A DNA stretch of 64,000 nucleotides from positions 30,431,366 to 30,495,365 of the forward strand of contig CM057135.1 of NCBI GenBank assembly GCA_029964075.1, written 5' to 3'. Below the pieces are notes generated by a model that was not told the origin of the DNA, did no database searches, and saw only the letters and a list, made by a program, of their open reading frames with translations. This stretch comes from Patiria pectinifera (lineage: Eukaryota; Echinodermata; Asteroidea; Valvatida; Asterinidae). The position numbers and the translations under genes are program-made. This document shows, piece by piece, positions 20,614 through 30,833 of the stretch. The number at the start of each line of letters is the position of its first letter. The first letter of the stretch is position 1.

Positions 20614-23600
20614 GTAAAATTGTTCACATATTTTTCATCAAAAATGTTTTGCACGGATAAGATTTGGATTGTCGATTGGATGTGTGACGTGCGCTCTATA
20701 TCTGCTGTTCGAATTGTTTACGAATGTGTTGTCTGCTCCAAAATCCTGCTTTGTCTTGCAATTATGTCCATATTAAGTTAACATTGAGTGCATTTGGACA
20801 TTATTCTTTCGTGAAAGTAATTTTTGGTGAACATGTGAGTCTTGGAACGCGTTTTGTAATCGTTTGATTTTTACTTTGTGCAAAGGAAGTGTTATTCAAA
20901 AGCAGACTGGATTGCAGTCGCCATCTTGAATTTTCACCCACTCGTAGTTTTACAGTGACAAGAATGTCCGATTAATTTCGTGGATGAACGTCTCATGTTT
21001 ACTCGATTTTTCACAAATTCTAGGGTGCAAGTGCAGTCTAGCACCAGTGAGGAGGTAAATTCGGGGGAAAAATCTCCCGATCTGGAAGAACCAGCCGAAA
21101 TGAAGGGGTCCCATATCGAGGGCGTTAGTGCGCCCGAGAACGGACCAGCCCAACAGCCAGACATGTCAGCAGACGAGATTAAACAAGAACAGCCAGCTCC
21201 TGCTGCCAAGCCACCTCTAAATCACCCGTTCCTCAGATCGAGTGTCAAAAGAAAGAAAAAGGAGCCAACACCCCCACCATCACCTCCAAAACCTGGTGAA
21301 TTATCTTTTTTTTTCGCTTTTTTGTTACTAACTTAATATTTACTGTAAATGTGTGCATGTGAACAAAGGCAATTTGGGCACCACAAGAAACTACCATGAC
21401 AACAGATCATTACAGTCTGTTTTGATTTGCGGTAACTTTGCAAGTTTTTAAATTTCTTGAGATAAGCCCTATCGTGATTTTATTAATTGTTTAAAGAACA
21501 GCAGAGGTTTCTACATGTGAATTTATATTCTGGAGCAAAATAATAATTACAAAATACAGATAATTGTTCTGATAAAAGATTTTTTTTTTGTCTTTTGGCA
21601 CAAACTGATGCGTTTCCTGCAAGCAGAGCAAAGCATTACGATGTTTATATTTACATCATATTTTCATTATGTAAACAACCAAGAAGCTGCTTAATGTATA
21701 AAATATTTGGTAATATCTCCTTTTTCATAGATGAGACAGAGAAGGCTGAAGCCAAGCCAGACAGGAAGCGATGCTGGGAGGCCTGGAGCGATGGAGAAAC
21801 AACGCTGTTCTTTGAAGCTGTCAACGAGGTAGTGTTTTGAAATGGCATACATGATGTTACACACACAATTCATCACTGTTTTCACAAAGGAACAGGCATG
21901 TCAAATGACATGACCATCTCGTCATGAAAATGGCAATGAATAGTGTTAGACATACCAGCACCTACACTTTGTATGATGTGTTGGCAACAATTTTGTACAT
22001 TCTTCTGAATATTGGTTGATGCCGCGTGGCATTGATATGTGCGTACCCGTTCCCATTGACCGTCAGTGTTGCGCAGACTCGGATAAAAGTCGGTCGTGCG
22101 TATTTTATGCTACATGCATGCCTATCAATGCGTAAACTCCCTGAGAAGCGCCACCTACATGTACATGTACATGTACTGTTCCTTCTCACAATCCAACTTG
22201 TCTTCAGTATATATCCACATCGCACATCTTTGACTTCATTAGTGCAAAAAAATCTCTAGAATGTCAATCTTTTGTTTGCTGTTACAGTACGGGAAAGACT
22301 TTGATGCTATTCAGAAGTACATTGAGCAGCGACACAAGAAGCTGGGCTTGGCAGCTCATCAAATCAAGAACAAAAACCAGGTAATTTATTCATGATAAAC
22401 TGTTCTTGTACAATTTTAAGAAAGGTTGAGTTCTTGTAACTGCTAAATCACAAAAAAAACTTTGAAGTATGTTTATTAATACATGTATTTCGATATTGTG
22501 TTCGCAGGTGAGGCATCTGTACTACAGAACGTGTCACAAGCTGTTCAGCTTTGTCGATCCTAAGCCAGGTGAGTCCACTTTTACTATCCCAAAGTTGTAA
22601 AATAGCTGATTAAGAAAACCCATATTTTTTAGTCCTTTCTTTCAAGAGCTTAGAAAACAGCTGATTTGGCTTACTTAAGTAGTTGATTCTGAATAAAGAC
22701 ATTTATTCCAAACAAGTTTTCATGACGGTAAATTAGAGTAAATTATCAATTGCTTTCTCCAGATCAAGGGAAGACCTTCAGTGAACTGTTAGCCCTTGTC
22801 AACTTTGGCGAGTTGAGGAAGAAACTGAGTTTAAAAGGTGGAATCACCCGGAAAATAGGACAGAAACTCAATCTACTCGTCACTAATGGGTGAGTCTAAA
22901 ACAAAATTCTCTGATTGGTAATTTGGATCATTAGGGTAGGTTCTCTTTCTGTTTCACATTTAGGGGGAATATGGTTAAACAAGCGAAAGTTCAAAGTTTT
23001 GTCTTTGTTACTGTTTGAATATTGTAGGCAAACATTGATCCGTGTCAAAGGCCAGAACCGACGAGTCAAGACACCTCTTTGCAAGGCACTCAGAAAACTC
23101 AAAGGTGAGAAATGGTTCTGGAAAAAAACCATAATAATTTATAAAATTTTGTTTAAATTTTCTGTTAAATTGATCATTGTCATGTGCTTTTTACTACTTC
23201 ACTCTCCGCCTCACAATATGTAATGGCACTAAGATTTTTGCAAAGGACCCTTGAGATTGTGCAGAGAAATTGATGGTGTTTGAATTCTTTGCCGTAACAA
23301 GGTGACGAGAACAAGTCCGAGCCCTACAAGTTACCAGCTCATGTCTTGATGGAGTTACAGCCGAAGAACAACAAGGCATGGGCCTCGGTCCAAGGCACGG
23401 CACACAATCCAAGAGTCAGGTAAGTAGAAGCTGAGCAGGGAGAATGTTTTCATTTTGCCTGGATTGGATGACATGAGGGCAGTAGTAGTCTATGAGTATT
23501 CACTATCGAAGTTTAATGTAATACTGAGCGAGGTCACTGGATTTATCCTAGTGATGGATCATGCCACACACATGGCAACTGATCCAGCCATTGGTACTGC

Positions 23601-26600
23601 ACAAGTGTTCGAAGCAAAGTAAAATCGTTTGGAAATTGGTCAATAAATGCTACCTCACGATGGTCAATTGTTACGCTGCGGACTGCAATCGTACAAGTTA
23701 AAGTCACACCTGTAGGTTTTTTCCAATTTTGTAACAAAACAATACACAAATACCCAGGAAATACATGAATCCATAGTGAGTAGTGGCCATGTTTGCATCG
23801 GCGTGATCCTGTTGCTGTGCCAACGACCGTTTTTTGGCAGCTCTTAAGCAATCGCTTCGATAGTGAATTGTTTTGTGAAACCTCTCTCATCTTGGAAAAA
23901 GCATACACGGTCCATTGGCAACCATGTCGGGTCTCTTTAAGTCTTGCCCGTACAATAACCAAATTTTCCCAGCTGGCTCTCTGTGGATTGTTGAAGAGAC
24001 GTAATTGCAGCGATTGTCATTTAAGTTGTAACTGATTCTTGCTGTGGACAGTTCATTCCTTAACATGCTTTTGTCCCCTTTTTTGCAGGTTGGTGATATC
24101 TCTCAAGAAGAACCTGAGTAGCATCATCAGCTATCTCAACGACAAGTGGACACCGCATTGCTCAAAGCTTGTATCCTTGTAACCTCAAATTCTGTCAAAA
24201 TTTCATTACAGTAACAACCATGTCACCATTTGCACTATTAATGAATTGATACAAATATTGTAATTTCATTTCTGTGAACACTTATTTCACCTTAACTTGT
24301 CAACCTTGTGTTAGTTGAACACACTGAAGCCCACTGATGATGTTAAAAACACTCTGCGGCTTAGACTGTTGCTTTCGGAAGGAGTTGAGGTGACGCCACA
24401 CAACCAAGTGACTGGACGCTACATGCACAGCGACAGCAGGGCCGTCTTCTCATTGGACACTGAGGCTCGGGTCACAAAGGCTGTGGCCGCTTCAAAGGCT
24501 GCGAAGATCCAACGCGCAGCTGCTGCGCCGTCGACACGTACTCCTTCTGGATGTAGCCTTGATTGTACCAAAGATGTTCCCGGTTTGGACAAGACAGCGG
24601 ATAAGGGCAACTGTGATAGCAACACCTTGGCAGGCAAACCAAGAAAGTATAAGCCTCGTAAGAAGGCCAAGCTTGCCAAAATTGACGAGTGTAGCAATGA
24701 GGCGGGGGACCAGGAAGTACAACCAGTGCCCATCATCACTTCAAACCACCGCAGAAAATCAGAGGACTCGGAGCCCATGGAAGTCACCAAGAGTGATTCG
24801 TCAAAGAGTCCTGTAAAAGAGGAAGCGAATGAAACAGAGAAAATGGAAACTGAAGAGCTGCCAGAGGTAAAATCAGAAATGGAGACGATTCCTCTGGAGG
24901 AGATGCAATGGACAGTGGCTCCAGAGAAGGAAATTACCAAAGACGAACAGTTGATGGGAGAGCTTTCAGCAGAGAACTCCAAGAATCTGACCATGACGGA
25001 TATTTATTTAATGGTAAGGAGGCAAGCATAGGCAGTTTCGTATTGGATCTGTGCATGAACTTGAGAGGGAGCTTTGGCCTACTCACTCTTGAGAAATTCC
25101 AGCTTAGCTATCATTCCCATGAGAAAAACTCCAGTAGCTTGGCTTTGAATATTTCAGTACTTGAATTTTCCCGTGAGGAATTTGGTAAAATAGATAGAAA
25201 TGACATATTGTGCTAACATTGATCTGAGGAATGCTCCAGAAGTTAGTTTCTCATGTGCATTTGTCTTTCCATCTGCAGTTGAATATGCCTACCCGTTTGA
25301 AGTTTGAGTATGAGTTTGTGAAGGAAGAAAGCGGCTCAACTGATGACAAGCCTCGCAATGAGTCCAAGCTTCTGCACAAGCTGCTTGCACTCGCCAGCAC
25401 AGAGTTCACTGACATCAGGAAACCTAGAAGGGTAGGTTGCTTCGTTTTGGTAAAGTATCCCGTGTTGGTTATCTTGATCTAAACTCCCAAGGCATTCAGG
25501 AAGCTCTCCTGAATCCTCTGAAATATTTGATTGTGCAAACAAACAATGGCTCATTCTCTGTACCGATGGACATCAAACACTGTCAAGTAGTAGCGACTGG
25601 GCTGAACTTCCCTTGATCCTCCAAAATCCTACCAAAGCTCTTGTTGGATTTTAAAGGAATTGGGAATTACCGAGAAAAACAATCAGGCCAAGTAGACATG
25701 ATCACTAGGAGTCCAATCCTCAAGTCCGGGGATAGATTGACAATAAGCTAAGTAAGCTTTTCAAAGTTAAAGTATTTTTAAAATTGCTATCTATAAAACA
25801 ATGTCTACAAAAACAACATTCCTTGTATAAATATTATGAAACACCAACCAATCTCAATATTTCGTGATAAAATTTCTTGCAGAGTATCTCAGTTGGCACG
25901 GTAACGTCCCCACCACGCTTCAACGTGATGCCAGGCAACAACACAACACCACCCTCCAAGGCCTCCTTCATCTCGCAACTCTCCAAGAGCCCCGGTTCCA
26001 CCCGAGGCGGAAGGAACGCACCCAGCAACGGTTTGATGCGAGTCAACTCGCGACCTGTCGGCAAGCCTACCGGCGCGGGGAATGCCAAGGATAAAGACAA
26101 TGGGGTTTTCCTGAAGCCTGCCGTGCCGTCGTCGCAACAGCAGCACGCGGCTTCCATGGAGTCGTCAACGACTGCTGCGGAGAAGCTGTTCATGGCTCAG
26201 ATTGAGTCACTGCAGGTATGTTAACTATCAACTCATTGCTTGTTTGTTAGTTTTTTGCTTCAATAATTAAATGGGACATTAAATGGACTGAATTGAAAGA
26301 ACCACATTCGAACCTTTTAAAATTTTATTTTTAAACAAGGCACATCTGGGCCGTAACAGCTAGAAACATTATTAATTAATAGAGACTGCTGATGGCTTGT
26401 CGCCCAGATAGCGATTCACCTCCCTCTTGAAGCTGGCCAGATTCCTGTTAGTGGGTATGATTCTCAATTAAGTAGCTTTAAGTTTTCAGTGTACATATTT
26501 CATGCGCGCCATTTCCTGAACAGTTTTTAAGGTTTGTTTTAACACTGTGGTGGAATCAAGCCAATGTAGTTAAATTGTTGTGTGATTTATTCTGCAGAAA

Positions 26601-29600
26601 CAGCCGTTTCTCAAGCCTAACAACAGAAGAGGTAGAAAGCCGCTAGTTGTACAGGTAAATCCTTTTTAAACTTCTGAATTTTTCAACATTGTTGTAATAA
26701 TTTTGTTAATTTACAAATCAGATGACACACTGAATTTGTATTTATGATACGCTGTTAAAAGTGACAATCATTGATGCCACACTTTGGTCCCCAGAAATCT
26801 TGACTTGCTTAGTGTAAAGCTTTTGTTACTTTCAAAAACGTTGAAATATAAACAACATGATTATCAGCCCTAGGTGTTCAATTTTTCAATTTATTTTCTT
26901 TTCTCAAATTTCCGCAGAGAACGTTACTTCCCAGACCTTTGTGTGAACACAAAGGTCCCACCAGACACATGATGTCCATGTCTAAGACCGGTCAGTTTAC
27001 CCCCGTCCAGCTGGGCATTCCGGACAGCGTCAGTCAGAAGACCATAGTACGTCCAGTCCCCATCGCTCCAGGCCCAGTTTCTGGTGGTCTGCCGTCAAGC
27101 AGCGCATCAAGTAAGTCAGAGCTAATAATACAATATACCGAAAAATGTGTTATTTAACTTTTCCCGAGTCCATTGATCTTTTCGACTTGAAATTGTTATC
27201 CAATGCTTTCAGAATTATCGCGTGCATGTTTTTATAAGTCTGCCCTTGCTTAATCTTTCAAATTCGGAACTTGGAACAAATATTCTTGTAGTAGAGTTTC
27301 GTTGAAAGAAACAGGTTTTCAATTTTTCTGCTGTTAGAGATTGCTGAGTTGGCTTGGCTGCTTTGAGAATGAAATTGGGATAAAACCTGGCTTTGGGCCT
27401 GCTGATTTGTTGAAATTACCATTTTATTTTATCGGTAATGGGGTAAAGTCACAAATTAATGGAAGGTGTAAGCTTCTCCTGGTGTTGTATATGATGTGAA
27501 ATTCCTAGTGTAACAGTGCATTATTTTACAGATCGACAATTAAGCCCATTCAATCTGGGCTCTACTAGGGTACCACTAATAACCGATGTTTGTCATGCTT
27601 AATATTATTGCCTTGTAATATGATGTACATTGTTCTTTTGATAATCTCACCATCTAGGTAAGGCCTCTATGCCATCCAACTCGGACCGTACCAATAGTCC
27701 CATCCTCACCTATGCTGCATCCTCCATCGGCAGTCCAGGCCAGTCTATGGTTGCCTCCCCTCTCAATGCTTCCTCCCCTGTCTCATCGCTTGCCATGGCC
27801 ACGCCTACATCGTTATTGCCGGGAGGCGTGGCGCCCATGAATGAGGTAGGTGGATAGCCCAGAGTCATAATCCTGCTAAGCCAAAGAATATGGTTTGAAT
27901 GATTTGATGGATGCAGCACTTTCGAGCCCAGCCAACATTTCTTGGCAACGGCATTATGCAGGGAATATGCCTTTCCTTTACTGCAGTGTTTGAGTGTTTC
28001 TGCATTTTGAAATACTTCTTATCAAACTACCCGGGTATAACTGTTGCTATTTATGCTTATGCTGCTCCAGGTTGAGTATCTTACATACTTCAGGAAATAC
28101 AAAGTAGAATATCTGTGCTCGTGGAATGTTCTAAGTGTTTTGAGATGGCGCCTTAGAAATTCAAGTCTGGTCAGATATTCTTATCAATGAAATCTTATCT
28201 TACCTGTGACACAGACTTATCAATGGTAGGGACAACAACATGTCTCTTGGTTTGGAAAAGGTAGAAATGATCATAGTTCATTTGGAAAAATTTTCAAAAA
28301 ATAAAAAAAAATCCTTCCTAATTCGTGATGGTCTCTCATCAGTCCCACATATATTTATCTTAATAGAACTCAGACCAAGAATTGTTACAACTCTATTAAA
28401 GTCAAATCATTTCTCTCTTTTTTTAAATAGATTGAAGCAGCTAGTGCAGCAGCAGGCATTGACACCACCCTCCGCCCCAGCCCTCCAGAGCACACGCACC
28501 CACCCACCGCCTCGCCCCTACCCATGGACACGACGTCATGTATCACCCATGCCGGCCCTGCCAAAACCCCCATGCTGAACCCAAGCCCACAGATCATAGA
28601 CGATACCATGGAGATTGTATCTGTCACTCCCAGTACCAGCTTTGATACCTCTGAGACGGGCGGGGCTCTGGGTACAGTGGGTACGGTGGGGCAGACTTTC
28701 AGCATCCCTGCTCCTAACTTGTCCTCATTGTTGGACATTTCGTTACCGTCTTCAGCTGCTGCAGGAGCTGGCGATAGCCTGATGGACATACCCATAGGAT
28801 CAGAATCATTCACAGGTAGATTTCTTTTTTTTCTTCTCTCTCATAGAAATTTAAGTGACAGACATTTACCGATCCCAGATCATGAGAGAGTTATGTCAGG
28901 GATGTCCAAAGTTTCTTGAAAATTATGTGTTAACGTTTTCCCGTCAGATATTTTAATGTAAAATAAAGTAAATAAAAGTTTGCATCCAACTTTAGTGCAA
29001 AACTGATACCACAGTGTAGCTCTGACATTTCTAGGCTAAGAATTAAACAAGATATTTTTTTTTCATTTTCATGGTTAGTTTTTTGCACTCTTTCTACAGA
29101 AAGGTCTTTAGTGTTGAAAAATACCATGTTGGATAGAAAGTTTAAAACTCCACAATAAAATTGAATGACTGGAATCATTTTTTTTTATTGCGTAGGTTTC
29201 AACCAGCAGCTGTCACCAAACACCAGCAACCCCAGCGTTATGCTGCCCTCTATGTCCCCAGTGCGTGAGTCTGGTACCACGACTCCTCCACTGCACCTAA
29301 CCAGTCCGTCTTCCTCGCCGTTCAAACTCAACTCCCTCGGTCTGGACAACCAGTGGCTCAATGGAGAGGTAGACTTTCATCTGCTCGCATGCTTACTACA
29401 TTAAACTGAGAAACTGTCACCACCAATACAATTCCTTTACAAAAGTTTACTTACAATCACAAACCCAAAATCTGATACAATACAAAGCTGCTATAAGAAA
29501 CACTTCTGTTGACTCTGTGCCAAAACAATAAACGGCACTTTTCGACCATTTTTGAGAACCTAGTGGACAGGACACAGGCATATGGCGCGGAGTAGGCAGG

Positions 29601-30833
29601 GCTCATTTTATAATGAATGTGCACAGAGCCATAGCGTCTTCGCGTGAGTACCGGGCGTCTTTGGCAATGCATTCGATTGTCCCTCCCATCTCTCCCTTGT
29701 AATTGTTGAGAGGTTACTTGAGCACGGAGCCCATACCGACCCTCTTGAACAGACATGTGTACAATTCTGCCATTGTTTTGGAAAAGTTCAACAGTACGTG
29801 GTTTACTTAGTTTTGATTGATTCGGGACACAGCCCAGTCATCATAACTTACATGGGGCTTGATGTTTTTTCACCGTTCTGCAAATTGATCATTTGCTGTG
29901 ATTCCTCTACAGAATGCAGATATATCATACAGCAGTATTCTTGCCACCCTCGAGTCTCCTGAGAAGAAGGATAGACATGGCTCTGGTTTGTTAACCATCC
30001 CACAGCCTAGCCTCATCAGTGAGTCCTCCAGAGATTCTACAATCTCAAAAGATGTGAGTTAATCACGGGGCAGTTGCAGATATGAAAAGAAGTCTAAAGG
30101 CCCTTGTTTTGGCCCTCTCTAGTTGTGTACATTTATATAACAAGGTTGATTGTTAGCCAATAAGAGAATTATAATGAATAACAACGTTAATTTTAGCTCA
30201 TATGGAAAAATCAAATTGTATCATTTTTGCTGCTTTTTGATGAAGTTGAATCAGGACCACAATCCTTACTCCATTCTAAATCTTAGAAGAAAAGAATTTA
30301 TGCACATAAGAGCAAAAATTATCTTCATTTAAGACCCAAATCCTGAAGAAGATGAAAATAATCATTATCGATAGCATCGGTAGTTTTATTTCTTTTGGGA
30401 AACAGGAATTGGAAAATATTGGAATATTATTATTTTTTTCCCACAAATTTTTACAAGCATTAAGCCCGGTTTATACTCTGCGCGAAAGCGAACGCGAATT
30501 TGTGACGTCGTGTCAAGTATTCACGCTGCGTATTCGTAAAAGTTGAGCACATTTCAACTCGGGCGAATTTCGCAGCGAATGTTTCAGGACGTCAAATTCG
30601 CTTTGCATTCGCATTCGCGTGGAGTATGAACCAGGCTTTAGTTGCTGAAGTTGGTTTACCCAGCACTGAAAGTTTGTTACATTCTTTACCATCTATCAAC
30701 CATTCAGGTGGACGCTCATCTCCAGTTCATGATGAATGAGAACAGCGTGGACTATGTGGCTAAGTTTGCTGACCTAGCCGCTCACATAACGGCTCAGCAG
30801 GAGGCACAGAAGGAGACTACAGTTAGCCATTAG
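20552..30833 (+). CDS. CRAMP1: cramped chromatin regulator homologue (CRAMP1), 19 exons
   Basis: Join: 20552-20613, 21024-21295, 21731-21828, 22288-22380, 22508-22568, 22763-22889, 23028-23104, 23302-23419, 24089-24170, 24315-25013, 25279-25431, 25883-26215, 26598-26654, 26918-27110, 27658-27845, 28431-28815, 29196-29368, 29913-30053, 30708-30833. This is 3438 nt, 1145 residues, and all 18 junctions are GT-AG and phase-consistent. Drosophila cramped is a Polycomb-group gene, and vertebrate CRAMP1 is linked to linker-histone H1 gene expression. A Myb/SANT-like domain spans about 126-195 (CWEAWSDGETTLFFEAV to TCHKLFSFVD), followed by the conserved cramped region to about 330. The middle and C-terminal parts are low-complexity, Ser/Pro/Thr-rich. 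The C-terminus FMMNENSVDYVAKFADLAAHI is a conserved tail. Human CRAMP1 is about 1269 residues. The start has an in-frame upstream stop. Introns hold no other feature except a MITE in the last. Confidence 0.93.
21024..21295 (+). CDS. CRAMP1: CRAMP1 exon 2
   Basis: The acceptor is ACAAATTCTAG. Encodes residues 21-111: an acidic, low-complexity stretch, then a basic SSVKRKKKEP cluster and PPPSPPKP. The donor CCTG|GTGAAT leaves phase 1. Confidence 0.85.
21731..21828 (+). CDS. CRAMP1: CRAMP1 exon 3, start of SANT domain
   Basis: The acceptor is TTTTTCATAG. Encodes residues 112-144, including RKRCWEAWSDGETTLFFEAV with the two tryptophans typical of the first SANT helix. The donor GAG|GTAGTG is phase 0. 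Confidence 0.92.
22288..22380 (+). CDS. CRAMP1: CRAMP1 exon 4, SANT helices
   Basis: The acceptor is TTGCTGTTACAG. Encodes residues 145-175, YGKDFDAIQKYIEQRHKKLG through QIKNKNQ. The donor is CAG|GTAATT. It matches the cramped-specific insertion within the SANT fold. Confidence 0.92.
22508..22568 (+). CDS. CRAMP1: CRAMP1 exon 5, end of SANT domain
   Basis: A 61-nt exon with acceptor GTGTTCGCAG and donor CCAG|GTGAGT. Encodes residues 176-195, VRHLYYRTCHKLFSFVDPKP. It is too short to be listed as an open frame by length. Confidence 0.9.
22763..22889 (+). CDS. CRAMP1: CRAMP1 exon 6
   Basis: The acceptor is TGCTTTCTCCAG and the donor is ATGG|GTGAGT. Encodes residues 196-237: DQGKTFSELLALVNFGELRK and then the KGGITRKIGQKLNLLVTNG block. 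Confidence 0.9.
23028..23104 (+). CDS. CRAMP1: CRAMP1 exon 7
   Basis: The acceptor is GAATATTGTAG and the donor is AAAG|GTGAGA. Encodes residues 238-263, TLIRVKGQNRRVKTPLCKAL, a basic stretch. Confidence 0.9.
23302..23419 (+). CDS. CRAMP1: CRAMP1 exon 8
   Basis: The acceptor GCCGTAACAAG has a weak pyrimidine tract. The donor is TCAG|GTAAGT. Encodes residues 264-302, YKLPAHVLMELQPKNNKAWA through TAHNPRV. The phases fit both neighbours, which settles the weak acceptor. Confidence 0.88.
24089..24170 (+). CDS. CRAMP1: CRAMP1 exon 9
   Basis: The acceptor is CCTTTTTTGCAG. Encodes residues 303-330, LVISLKKNLSSIISYLNDKW, ending CSKL. The donor CTT|GTATCC is weak, but the frame into exon 10 (LNTLKP) supports it. 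Confidence 0.85.
24315..25013 (+). CDS. CRAMP1: CRAMP1 exon 10 (largest)
   Basis: The acceptor is CCTTGTGTTAG and the donor is ATG|GTAAGG. Encodes residues 331-563. It begins with a conserved LNTLKPTDDVKNTLRLRLLL block, then a low-complexity region with basic KPRKYKPRKKAKLAK and acidic Glu-rich stretches, and ends NLTMTDIYLM. The opposite-strand open frame 24419-24994 is its shadow. Confidence 0.92.
25279..25431 (+). CDS. CRAMP1: CRAMP1 exon 11
   Basis: The acceptor is TTTCCATCTGCAG and the donor is AAGG|GTAGGT. Encodes residues 564-614, including RLKFEYEFVKEE and LLHKLLALASTEFTDIRKPR. Confidence 0.9.
25883..26215 (+). CDS. CRAMP1: CRAMP1 exon 12
   Basis: The acceptor is ATTTCTTGCAG and the donor is CTGCAG|GTATGT. 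Encodes residues 615-725, a Ser/Pro/Asn/Gly-rich region ending AAEKLFMAQIESLQ. Confidence 0.9.
26598..26654 (+). CDS. CRAMP1: CRAMP1 exon 13
   Basis: A 57-nt exon with acceptor TTTATTCTGCAG and donor ACAG|GTAAAT. Encodes residues 726-744, KQPFLKPNNRRGRKPLVVQ. It is phase 0 on both sides and so could be skipped without a frameshift. Confidence 0.85.
26918..27110 (+). CDS. CRAMP1: CRAMP1 exon 14
   Basis: The acceptor is AATTTCCGCAG and the donor is TCAA|GTAAGT. Encodes residues 745-808, beginning RTLLPRPLCEHKGPTRHMMS and becoming Pro/Ser/Val-rich. Confidence 0.9.
27658..27845 (+). CDS. CRAMP1: CRAMP1 exon 15
   Basis: The acceptor is CTCACCATCTAG and the donor is GAG|GTAGGT. Encodes residues 809-871, a Ser/Pro/Ala-rich disordered stretch. 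Confidence 0.9.
28431..28815 (+). CDS. CRAMP1: CRAMP1 exon 16
   Basis: The acceptor is CTCTTTTTTTAAATAG and the donor is CACAG|GTAGAT. Encodes residues 872-999: IEAASAAAGIDTTLRPSPPE, then Pro/Thr/Ser-rich sequence with an acidic DDTMEIVSVTP patch and LSSLLDISLP. The frame used differs from the longer open frame that starts upstream at 28240. Confidence 0.88.
29196..29368 (+). CDS. CRAMP1: CRAMP1 exon 17
   Basis: The acceptor is TTTTTATTGCGTAG and the donor is GAGAG|GTAGAC. Encodes residues 1000-1057, ending FKLNSLGLDNQWLNGE. Confidence 0.9.
29913..30053 (+). CDS. CRAMP1: CRAMP1 exon 18
   Basis: The acceptor is GATTCCTCTACAG and the donor is AAAGAT|GTGAGT. Encodes residues 1058-1104, NADISYSSILATLESPEKKD followed by SGLLTIPQPSLISESSRDST. 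Confidence 0.9.
30463..30637. mobile_element. Harbinger-like MITE, copy 1 (last CRAMP1 intron)
   Basis: 175 bp with ends AGCCCGGTTTATACT and AGTATGAACCAGGCT. It is flanked on both sides by TTA (30460-30462 and 30638-30640), matching the TWA target-site preference of PIF/Harbinger elements. The inner part has GCGAACGCGAATTTGTGACG and a partly palindromic TTCGC-rich centre. A second copy is at 31266-31446. Confidence 0.8.
30708..30833 (+). CDS. CRAMP1: CRAMP1 exon 19 (terminal)
   Basis: The acceptor is CAACCATTCAG. Encodes residues 1105-1145, VDAHLQFMMNENSVDYVAKF through KETTVSH, and ends with TAG at 30831-30833. The AHLQFMMNENSVDY block is a conserved C-terminal signature of CRAMP1 proteins. 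Confidence 0.92.
   Translation: MDAHLQFMMNENSVDYVAKFADLAAHITAQQEAQKETTVSH

Noticed and set aside
20980-21023. Upstream extension of the CRAMP1 exon 2 frame to an ATG at 20980
   Set aside because: The AG at 21022-21023 works as an acceptor, and exon 1 at 20552-20613 supplies a basic start in the right phase with an in-frame upstream stop. An alternative start at 20980 is possible but less likely.
24419-24994. 191-codon minus-strand open frame
   Set aside because: It is antisense to CRAMP1 exon 10, whose plus-strand frame is supported by conserved sequence and splice phases.
28240-28578. 112-codon plus-strand frame overlapping CRAMP1 exon 16
   Set aside because: The frame runs through the intron and disagrees with the phases of exons 15 and 17. 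The frame giving IEAASAAAGID is consistent with both neighbours.
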